From: Pseudomonadota bacterium
GTDB taxonomy: Bacteria > Pseudomonadota > Alphaproteobacteria > Rhizobiales > Rhizobiaceae
DNA length: 13,630 bases
NCBI GenBank assembly: GCA_023393575.1
Contig: JAEWKX010000198.1
Span: 1-13,630, forward strand
Direction: 5' to 3'
Shown: piece by piece, positions 8,155 through 13,630 of the stretch
Numbering within the stretch: the stretch's first letter is position 1
Layout of the letters: each line of letters opens with the position of its first letter
Notes under the pieces: model-generated
What the model was told of the DNA's origin: nothing
Database searches by the model: none
Seen by the model: only the letters and a program-made list of their open reading frames with translations
Program-made: the position numbers and the translations under genes

Positions 8155-8159
8155 CCTCC
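8155..8159 (-). promoter_or_regulatory. Shine-Dalgarno site that sets the exoL start
   Basis: GGAGG on the minus strand lies 8 nt before ATG 8146. It decides between this start and the GTG at 8206, which has no such site and would overlap exoK by 14 nt. Confidence 0.75.
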
Positions 8160-8192
8160 GCCGTGACAATCGTGGATGCGGCCCAGGTCCGC

Positions 8193-8987
8193 TCAATCGA
8201 GGACACAGAGCACCGATTCCGGAAAACGGCACTCTTCCCCGAGTGCGGTGAAAGCGATGCGCTCGACGCTCATGCTGGAAGGCTCCAGATAGGAGAAAGG
8301 ACCCATCCAGTTCTGCAGCCTGTCCGATCCCCAGAGGCTGAGGAAGATCTTCTGGGCGTTCGAGGGGATCTTCGAACGGTCCGTGACTTCGTGGACGAGT
8401 TCGCCGTTGACGAAGTACCGGAGGCGGTCCTTTTCCCAGATGAAGGAATAGTCGTTGAACGATTTGTCGGCTCCACCGGCGACGGGCACCAGCTTCTCGT
8501 TTCCACCTTTTCCGGCGACATACTGGTTGAGCTGGACCTCGTTGGTGTTCTTGCCGAGAACCTCGAAGTCGATCTCGTCATGCGGCTTCTTGTCGACCGG
8601 GCCGATATAGCTGAAGAAGGCGGAGTTCAGGCCGGAGCCCGTAGCCGCCTTCATGCGAACTTCATAAGTGCCGTAGCCGTAGCGGGCGCGTGTCTGGATT
8701 TCGCCGCAGGCATAGTCGCGCTCACCCGTCTTGGCCTTTGCAAGGTGCAACTCAACAGCTCCCCCTTGGAGAACGACTTGCCTCTTGGACCAAGTGCAGT
8801 TCTGGTGAGGCCCGTTGTTCCAACCGTCGGACACGTACCAGAAGGTGGTGTCGAGCCGGTCGAATTCCTCGACAAAGGATTTCCCGTTGGCACTTTCCTG
8901 TGCACCGGCCCCCAGAGGCACGGCAACGAGGAGCGTGAGCGCGGAGAGCGCCGGCCTGAGCCGGTTATGGTTCCTGTGCTTGTGCAT
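8193..8987 (-). CDS. exoK: Secreted GH16 endo-beta-1,3-1,4-glycanase ExoK
   Basis: A 264-residue glycoside hydrolase family 16 enzyme; S. meliloti ExoK is about 269 aa. The N-terminus is a signal peptide: basic MHKHRNHNRLR, hydrophobic ALSALTLLVAVPLGAGA, cut probably near residue 29. The mature domain contains YVSDGWNNGPHQNCTWS (51-67), CGEIQTRARYGYGTYEVRMK (94-113) and the catalytic EIDFE (138-142), whose two glutamates act as nucleophile and acid/base in GH16. Later come NQYV (154-157) and a C-terminal pair of cysteines (253, 261). In S. meliloti ExoK cleaves nascent succinoglycan outside the cell to give lower molecular weight polymer, and acts best when the polymer lacks certain substituents. 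ATG 8987 is 3 nt after the exoH stop, with GAGG (8997-8994) 6 nt upstream, so coupling to exoH is likely. Confidence 0.96.
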   Translation of the reverse strand: MHKHRNHNRLRPALSALTLLVAVPLGAGAQESANGKSFVEEFDRLDTTFWYVSDGWNNGPHQNCTWSKRQVVLQGGAVELHLAKAKTGERDYACGEIQTRARYGYGTYEVRMKAATGSGLNSAFFSYIGPVDKKPHDEIDFEVLGKNTNEVQLNQYVAGKGGNEKLVPVAGGADKSFNDYSFIWEKDRLRYFVNGELVHEVTDRSKIPSNAQKIFLSLWGSDRLQNWMGPFSYLEPSSMSVERIAFTALGEECRFPESVLCVLD

Positions 8988-8990
8988 GAT

Positions 8991-10142
8991 TTACCTCTGC
9001 GGTTGGCTCATCGCGACGCCATGCGGCATCGGAGCCGCTCGCGACGCAGCGGGAGCACCTGCCGGCTCGACATTTGAGTTGGCACCGCGGCTACCGGTCA
9101 GTATCCGGTAAAGGGCGGGCGTACGGTTCACGGCAACGCGGTTCGACACCACGAGAAGCGTGAAGGTGGCGAGAACGGCGCCTATGTAGAAATACGGATA
9201 GAGGGCGGGGTTTCCGCCTGCGCGATTCCAGATCATCCACAGTACCACGAGCAGCGGATAATGGCCGCAGCAGATCCAGAAGCTGAGACTTCCTGTTGCC
9301 GCAAGTCTCTGGCCCACCCTCACGCGGATCAGCAGGGCAGACAGCAGCCAGAAACCCAACGCGCCTGCAATCGACAGCGCGTTGCGGGCAAGGTCGAGCC
9401 AGAACGGGAAATCCGGACCGTATCGATAGAGGCCGATCGAAAGAACCGCAGCAGCGGCAAGAGTGAGACCGATCCCGGCTGCTGCATGCCGATCAAGGGC
9501 CTTCGCATCGACGCGGTGGAGGGCGAGATAGATCCCGAACGTGAAGCTGAACAGGATGGACTTCTTGAGAACGATGCCGATCGTCACGTCGGGAATGATG
9601 GCGATCGCGAAGAGCAGGCCGCATGTCAGCTTCGGTGACCGCCGAACCAACAGGGCCAGGATCGGCGACAGCAGGATGCAGACCAGCAGGTCGCGCAGGA
9701 AGTAGAGCGGCAGGTTGACCGAAAAACCTTCCAGCGCAAACCCATGACTGAGGATCTCCCTGACGGAAGCCTGCCACAGGTCCGGAAAATAGCCGATGCC
9801 GATACCGAACCCCTGGACAAGGAGCACCAGGGCGAAGAGGCCGAGGTTCCACAGAAGGAAAGGCGCCAGCACCGTTCTGATTTTCGAGGAGACAACCTTC
9901 CGGTAGTCGAACCCCGTCCAGCCGCGCTGGAACAGGAGGTAGCCCGAGATCGCGCTCAGGCAGGGCACGCCGATCCGGAAAAAGCTGTCTCCGAGAAAGA
10001 CCCGCAGCCAGTCCAACAGCCCGTTGGCCCCGTTGAACGGGCTTGTCTGCTGGTCGTAGGGCACGTGAACGAACACGATGCCCGCGATCAGCAGGATGCG
10101 CATCAGGTTGATGCGGGAGGATATGTTCTGATCGACCGCCAA
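8991..10142 (-). CDS. exoH: Succinoglycan O-succinyltransferase ExoH (acyltransferase 3 family)
   Basis: An integral membrane acyltransferase 3 protein with about ten hydrophobic segments. The first, NLMRILLIAGIVFVHVP, holds the conserved arginine and histidine of the family's TM1. It adds succinyl to a side-chain glucose of the repeat; in S. meliloti this is needed for effective nodule invasion and for ExoK cleavage. The start is uncertain. The frame is open to 10304, with ATG at 10223 (410 aa), GTG at 10151 (386 aa) and TTG at 10142 (383 aa). I prefer TTG 10142: GGTGA lies just upstream, the conserved part begins at VDQNISSRINLMR directly after it, and the 27 codons between ATG 10223 and TTG 10142 have a low share of G/C third positions (16 of 27), unlike the rest. 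The C-terminal tail is alanine- and proline-rich and looks disordered. It is the first gene of the eight-gene block. Confidence 0.88.
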   Translation of the reverse strand: MAVDQNISSRINLMRILLIAGIVFVHVPYDQQTSPFNGANGLLDWLRVFLGDSFFRIGVPCLSAISGYLLFQRGWTGFDYRKVVSSKIRTVLAPFLLWNLGLFALVLLVQGFGIGIGYFPDLWQASVREILSHGFALEGFSVNLPLYFLRDLLVCILLSPILALLVRRSPKLTCGLLFAIAIIPDVTIGIVLKKSILFSFTFGIYLALHRVDAKALDRHAAAGIGLTLAAAAVLSIGLYRYGPDFPFWLDLARNALSIAGALGFWLLSALLIRVRVGQRLAATGSLSFWICCGHYPLLVVLWMIWNRAGGNPALYPYFYIGAVLATFTLLVVSNRVAVNRTPALYRILTGSRGANSNVEPAGAPAASRAAPMPHGVAMSQPQR

Positions 10143-10485
10143 ACGAGTCACCCTAGTTTGGGCGGCGCCTCCCCTCGCCACCGTTTCAATCAGAGCAGAC
10201 GTGAGCCCGCGTCGGAGAAACATCCCGTCCGGATGGGAACAAAATGTGGCGGCGCAGCAAAAAGACACCCCGGACCTTGGTCCCACAGGGCGTGGCTTTC
10301 GCAACGCAGCATTTAGATGGCAGGATCAAAGCATAGGAAATGCAGGGTGAAGCGTGCATCTGATTATGGAGCCTGCATCCTCGCTCGCCGGGCTGAAAAG
10401 ATGCCGGCAAGCCTCCATCACATCCCCATTCGACCGTCCGATAAGTGGGACCGGAACCCGAATATGGCCGAAGGAAGGCGGGTAT
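10143..10485. promoter_or_regulatory. Gene-free leader between exoT and exoH, presumed exoHKLAMONP promoter region
   Basis: About 340 bp between the exoT stop and the preferred exoH start. No ORF here has protein-like content and none matches the nuclease-like ExoI that sits in this position in S. meliloti. The middle part (about 10305-10380) is less GC-rich than its surroundings. By position it should hold the promoter and operator sites for exoH, and in relatives such sites respond to ExoS/ChvI, ExoR and MucR. I found no convincing -35/-10 pair (rhizobial CTTGAC-N17-CTATAT type) and no stem followed by a T-run that would end exoT. If exoH starts at ATG 10223, the gap is 262 bp. Confidence 0.5.
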
Positions 10486-11964
10486 TCAGACTGGCTCTTC
10501 GATCGCCACAGCGCCGCGTGCTCTGACGAGATCGACCAGTTTCCGCAGAAGGGCACGCTCGGTCAGGACCAGAAGCAAGGCGTATAGCAGTCCCCCGGCA
10601 AGAGCTCCGACCAGCAGCTCTACGTAAGGATTGGCAAGTCGGCCCTCCAGAAGATCGAGCAGGGTTCGCACGCAGAGCGCCATCACCAGCGCCGTCAGCA
10701 TCGACCTGCTGCTGGTCAGCATGCCCTGCACGAAGGGGATATTGTCCACCCTGAACACGGCCCAGGAATAGCCGATCAGCGTCGCCGCATTCACCAGGCA
10801 CAGCGCGGCAAGGGCCGCCGTCAAGCCGCCCCAGACCGCCCCCGCAGCTATGGCTGCCGTCGTGGCGACTGCCCGCAATCCCGCGGACCAAAGGAGAACC
10901 CTGCCATGGCCGGTCCCCTTGAGATAGGGAATGAACGTGCTGCACGGCGTGACGATCGCCTTCGACAGCGCAAGGAGGCCAAGAACCGGCCAGGCCCATG
11001 CCCATTCCCTGCCGAAGATCACCAGCATCGCCGGCTCCGCCACCGCCCACAGCCCGAACATCGCCGGCGCCAGCAGAACGGTCGTCACCTGCGTGCTGAG
11101 CATCAGGGCGTCCGAACGGCGTTTCCGGTCGTCCCCCATCAGGCTGAAGGCGGGAAACAGGACACCCATGACCGCCGACAGGACCACCTGATTCGGAATA
11201 CTTGCGAAACGGTTGGCGACCGAATAGGCGCCCGCATCGGCAAGTCCCAGCAGGCGGGCAATCACGATCATCGGCGACTGGAAGGTCACGAAGTTGGCGA
11301 TCTCCGAACCCATCACACCCGAACTGAAGGCGAAAAGCGGCCGCAGCTTTTGCGGCTTCAGCACCGGACGAGGCATGTACCCCGACGACAGATGGAGGCC
11401 GAACAGGCGGATCAGGGCAGCGGCGAAAAGCTGCACGACGAGCGCCCACACGCCAAATCCGAGATAGGCGAGCGCTACCGCGGCCATTGCGGCGAGCGTT
11501 TCGGATACGGTGCTCCACATTGCATCCTTGCTGAAGTTCATACGCTTGGCCAGCAGACTATAGGCAAGGTCGCCGGAGAGCTGGATGGGGATCAGGAAAG
11601 CCATGACGCGCAGCAGTCCGGCGCTGTCCGGGGCGCCAAGGAGGGCCGCAAGCGGGGCGGCCCAGATATAAATGCCGGCGGCCATTAAGAGCGCCATGGC
11701 CAGATTGACCCAGAAGACGCTGTGGACAGTCTCCGGATCGTCCCCCGGCTCGACGATCAGCGCCGAGGTCAATCCGGCGCTCCCGATCATCGCCAGAAAC
11801 TGGACGATCGTCAGTGCAACGGCGACGGAACCGAACTCGCTCGGACTGAGCAGCCGCGCCAAAATCGGCACGGTGACAAACTTCAGCCCGAATGTGGCGG
11901 TCTTTGCCAAGACGCTCCAGCCGACATTCGTCGTGACAGTCTTCACACTGCGGATTGGAGCCAT
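10486..11964 (-). CDS. exoT: Wzx-type polysaccharide flippase ExoT
   Basis: A 492-residue very hydrophobic protein with roughly 12-14 membrane segments, of the MATE/polysaccharide transporter (Wzx, RfbX) superfamily. The N-terminus SVKTVTTNVGWSVLAKTATF followed by VPILARLLSPSEFGSVAVA is typical: a first helix, then the ARLLSPxEFG loop. In the exo pathway ExoT is thought to move the finished lipid-linked octasaccharide across the inner membrane to the polymerase. The frame is open to GTG 12024/ATG 12021 (512/511 aa). ATG 11964 is preferred: AGGA (11976-11973) sits 8 nt upstream, the length then matches S. meliloti ExoT (about 494 aa), and the extra 20 codons are poor in G/C third positions (12 of 20). 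It is separated from exoH by the long leader, so it is probably its own transcription unit, divergent from exoW. Confidence 0.9.
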   Translation of the reverse strand: MAPIRSVKTVTTNVGWSVLAKTATFGLKFVTVPILARLLSPSEFGSVAVALTIVQFLAMIGSAGLTSALIVEPGDDPETVHSVFWVNLAMALLMAAGIYIWAAPLAALLGAPDSAGLLRVMAFLIPIQLSGDLAYSLLAKRMNFSKDAMWSTVSETLAAMAAVALAYLGFGVWALVVQLFAAALIRLFGLHLSSGYMPRPVLKPQKLRPLFAFSSGVMGSEIANFVTFQSPMIVIARLLGLADAGAYSVANRFASIPNQVVLSAVMGVLFPAFSLMGDDRKRRSDALMLSTQVTTVLLAPAMFGLWAVAEPAMLVIFGREWAWAWPVLGLLALSKAIVTPCSTFIPYLKGTGHGRVLLWSAGLRAVATTAAIAAGAVWGGLTAALAALCLVNAATLIGYSWAVFRVDNIPFVQGMLTSSRSMLTALVMALCVRTLLDLLEGRLANPYVELLVGALAGGLLYALLLVLTERALLRKLVDLVRARGAVAIEEPV

Positions 11965-12076
11965 AGATGAGTTCCTGTTTCTGGAGGGGACTGCAAGAGC
12001 CGCGGCATTGGATTGCCGCATCACAGCCTGACGAAGAGCCGATGGCTTCCCTCATTGTTTAAAGAGCAGGGGCAAA
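11965..12076. promoter_or_regulatory. Divergent exoT/exoW promoter region
   Basis: A 112-bp gap between the preferred exoT start (leftward) and the exoW start (rightward). It must hold start signals for both directions or be read through from elsewhere. It contains a 6-bp inverted repeat at 12002-12019 and, next to exoW, a TTTAAA (about 12057-12062) that resembles part of a -10 box but has no good -35 partner. If exoT starts at ATG 12021 the gap shrinks to 55 bp. Confidence 0.5.
12002..12019. repeat. Inverted repeat in the exoT/exoW intergenic region
   Basis: GCGGCA (12002-12007), spacer TTGGAT, TGCCGC (12014-12019): a perfect 6-bp dyad with 6-nt spacer, near the middle of the divergent gap. 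The layout would suit a dimeric regulator's operator. It also falls in the alternative N-terminal codons of exoT, and a dyad this short could be chance. Confidence 0.4.
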
Positions 12077-13048
12077 ATGATGGCGACATTCACCGTGGTG
12101 ATCCCATTCTTCCAAAAGGAGCCCGGCATTCTTCGCCGGGCACTGCAGTCGGTATTCGATCAGACCTTTCAGGATTTCGATATCCTGGTGGTCGACGACC
12201 AGTCCCCTCTGCCGGCCGACGAGGAGCTTTCATCGCTCGACGACGACCAGAAGTCACGGATCACGGTCATCCGGCAAACCAATCTCGGGCCCGGCGGCGC
12301 CCGCAATACCGGCCTCGACAATGTCCCCTCCTCCACGCGCTATGTGGCCTTCCTGGATTCCGACGACCAATGGTTGCCGGATCATCTTCGGAATGCCCAC
12401 GACGCCATGATACGCTTCGGCGGAGACTGCTACTGGGCCTCGATGCAGGCAAGCGAGGAGTTCTACTACCATTTCGGCATGGCGGAGCTTATGGCGGCGG
12501 AAGGGGGTACGGCGCTTCAGGAGGAGCCACTGATCCTCGAAATGCCGGACCTTGCGAGCGTGATGCTGAAGAACTGGAGCTTCCTTCACCTCACATGCAT
12601 GGTCCTTGCCCGGAACATTTTCGAGACAGTTCGTTTTGAGCCCTCCCTGCGGCTCGCCGCGGAAGACGTCCTCTTTTTCTGCGACTGCATCCTTGCCGCC
12701 AGGCGACCCCTGCTTTGCGATGCCCCCGGCGCGATGCGCGGCATGGGGCTGAATATCTTCCACAGCATCGACAACCAGTCTCCGCAGTTCCTGCACCAGC
12801 AGTTCAACACGTGGGTAGCCCTCGACACACTGGAGGAGCGTTTCTCCCGACGCCCTGGGGATATCGAATCCATCACCTCCTATAAGAATACAGCGCGGCG
12901 GCAGGCGTTGTGGAGCCAGGCAGGCCGACTTCGCCGCGGGAAGGCACCGGAACTAGGACTGCTGGTCCGCTGGATCAGACGGGATCCGGCCTTGCTCAGG
13001 ACGGTGATCGAACTGGGTACCCGCAAGCTCGCAAGCGCCAGGCAATAG
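12077..13048 (+). CDS. exoW: Glycosyltransferase family 2, succinoglycan glucosyltransferase ExoW
   Basis: A 323-residue GT2 enzyme, close to S. meliloti ExoW (about 319 aa). Motifs: FTVVIPFFQKEPGILRRAL (5-23), LVVDDQSP (37-44), LGPGGARNTGLDN (70-82), the metal/UDP-binding LDSDDQWLPDH (93-103) and RLAAEDVLFF (192-201) as the likely catalytic-base region. The opening IPFFQxEPGILRRAL is characteristic of ExoW. In S. meliloti ExoW acts late, adding a beta-1,3 glucose (seventh sugar, possibly also the eighth) to the side chain. AGGGG (12068-12072) is 4 nt from ATG 12077 and 7 nt from the adjacent ATG 12080, so the second codon may be the real start. It is divergent from exoT and 30 nt upstream of exoV, with which it likely forms an operon. 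Confidence 0.93.
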   Translation: MMATFTVVIPFFQKEPGILRRALQSVFDQTFQDFDILVVDDQSPLPADEELSSLDDDQKSRITVIRQTNLGPGGARNTGLDNVPSSTRYVAFLDSDDQWLPDHLRNAHDAMIRFGGDCYWASMQASEEFYYHFGMAELMAAEGGTALQEEPLILEMPDLASVMLKNWSFLHLTCMVLARNIFETVRFEPSLRLAAEDVLFFCDCILAARRPLLCDAPGAMRGMGLNIFHSIDNQSPQFLHQQFNTWVALDTLEERFSRRPGDIESITSYKNTARRQALWSQAGRLRRGKAPELGLLVRWIRRDPALLRTVIELGTRKLASARQ

Positions 13049-13078
13049 CCGCCGTCCGGCATCATTCTGGAGAACGAC

Positions 13079-13630
13079 ATGAAGCCGTACCACTGGGAAT
13101 CGCATCACGGCAATTTTGGCGACGATCTCAATCTCTGGCTCTGGGATTTCCTGCTGCCGGGCTTCCGCGAGGTCCATGACGAGACCCTGCTGGTCGGCGT
13201 CGGTACCGTCCTTAATCCGAGCCTATTGCCCGGTGGCATGCACAAGCTCGTCGTAGGAAGCGGCTACGGATATGGGACCGCACCCGACATCACGGACGCA
13301 CGCGAATGGGACATCCGCTGCGTACGCGGTCCGAAGACAGCCGAGCGGCTCGGTCTTTCGCCCGAAAAGGCTATCGTGGACCCTGCGGTCATGATTGCCG
13401 AAATGCCGGAGTTCCAAAACCTGCCGAAGCTTCGAAGGAAAACCTTCATCCCCCATTGGGAATCGGCCGAGTTCGGCATGTGGCAGGCCGTGTGCGAGCC
13501 GGCAGGCCTTAGATACCTCGACCCCCGGGACGAAGCGAAGTCGGTTATCAGAGCCATCGCGCAGTCTGAACTGGTCGTCGCCGAATCCATGCATGGAGCG
13601 ATCCTCGCCGATGCTTTCCGGGTTCCCTGG
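13079..13630 (+). CDS. exoV: Succinoglycan pyruvyl (ketal) transferase ExoV, 3' truncated by window end
   Basis: The frame opens at ATG 13079, with GGAG (13069-13072) 6 nt upstream, and runs without a stop to the window edge (184 codons). S. meliloti ExoV is about 316 aa, so some 40% is missing. The protein fits the polysaccharide pyruvyl transferase family: YHWESHHGNFGDDLNLWLW at the N-terminus (GNFGDDL is the family's opening motif), VGVGTVLN, GSGYGYGTAPD, VRGPKTAERLGL, DPAVMI and ESMHGAILADAFRVPW. In succinoglycan synthesis ExoV transfers pyruvate from phosphoenolpyruvate as a 4,6-ketal onto the terminal glucose of the side chain, in the cytoplasm; without it the polymer is not made in S. 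meliloti. It is 30 nt downstream of exoW on the same strand. Confidence 0.94.
   Translation, partial: MKPYHWESHHGNFGDDLNLWLWDFLLPGFREVHDETLLVGVGTVLNPSLLPGGMHKLVVGSGYGYGTAPDITDAREWDIRCVRGPKTAERLGLSPEKAIVDPAVMIAEMPEFQNLPKLRRKTFIPHWESAEFGMWQAVCEPAGLRYLDPRDEAKSVIRAIAQSELVVAESMHGAILADAFRVPW

Noticed and set aside
7878..9077. Plus-strand ORF of 399 codons opposite exoL and exoK
   Set aside because: Antisense shadow; the minus strand carries the GH16 catalytic motif and the signal peptide of exoK.
10272..10283. GGACC-tt-GGTCC near-palindrome in the leader, and an 8-bp inverted match GGTCCCAC (10280-10287) to GTGGGACC (10445-10452)
   Set aside because: About one 8-bp inverted match is expected by chance in a region of this size, and the short dyad has a 2-nt centre with no supporting promoter nearby.
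10387..10408. GCCGG-N12-CCGGC stem downstream of exoT as a terminator
   Set aside because: Only 5 bp, with no T-run in either direction.
10317..10587. Small ORFs in and around the exoH leader (10186-10410, 10317-10526, 10326-10556, 10354-10587)
   Set aside because: They overlap each other or the exoT end, have no protein-like composition and no clear ribosome binding sites.
1..13630. Mobile elements, CRISPR arrays, tRNA or rRNA genes
   Set aside because: No transposase or integrase gene, no regularly spaced repeats and no RNA-gene-like segments were seen; nearly all sequence is accounted for by the exo genes and ubiV.

Overview
The window is a high-GC chromosome or megaplasmid segment, almost certainly from an alphaproteobacterium of the Rhizobiaceae (Sinorhizobium/Ensifer, Rhizobium, Agrobacterium type). 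The basis is a run of genes that match, in protein sequence features and in order, the succinoglycan (exopolysaccharide I) cluster known from Sinorhizobium meliloti. Assignments rest on recognising families and motifs by eye; no database search was run.

Layout. Bases 1-741 (+) are the 3' part of ubiV, a U32-family gene for O2-independent ubiquinone hydroxylation, unrelated to polysaccharide synthesis. It converges on the exo cluster with one base between the two stop codons. Bases 743-10142 (-) are a compact eight-gene block transcribed right to left as exoH-exoK-exoL-exoA-exoM-exoO-exoN-exoP. Neighbours are 3 to 59 nt apart or overlap by 1 or 4 nt, so this looks like one operon. A gene-free leader of about 340 bp (10143-10485) precedes exoH. 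exoT (10486-11964, -) follows, then a 112-bp divergent intergenic region, then exoW (12077-13048, +) and the 5' part of exoV (13079 to the window edge, +).

How the genes work together. ExoN makes UDP-glucose. ExoA, ExoL, ExoM, ExoO and ExoW are glycosyltransferases that extend the lipid-linked octasaccharide repeat (one galactose, seven glucoses). ExoH adds succinyl and ExoV adds pyruvyl groups. ExoT is a Wzx-like flippase. ExoP is the co-polymerase/tyrosine autokinase that controls polymerisation and chain length. ExoK is a secreted GH16 glycanase that trims the polymer. The functions missing here (priming ExoY/ExoF, ExoU, the polymerase ExoQ, acetyl transferase ExoZ, regulator ExoX, epimerase ExoB) would be expected beyond the right edge.

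The core is a known system and I see no undescribed machine in it. The points worth a second look are local: no exoI between exoH and exoT, ubiV as flanking neighbour, an intercistronic hairpin next to the exoP ribosome binding site, an inverted repeat in the exoT/exoW divergent region, and uncertain starts of exoH and exoT.
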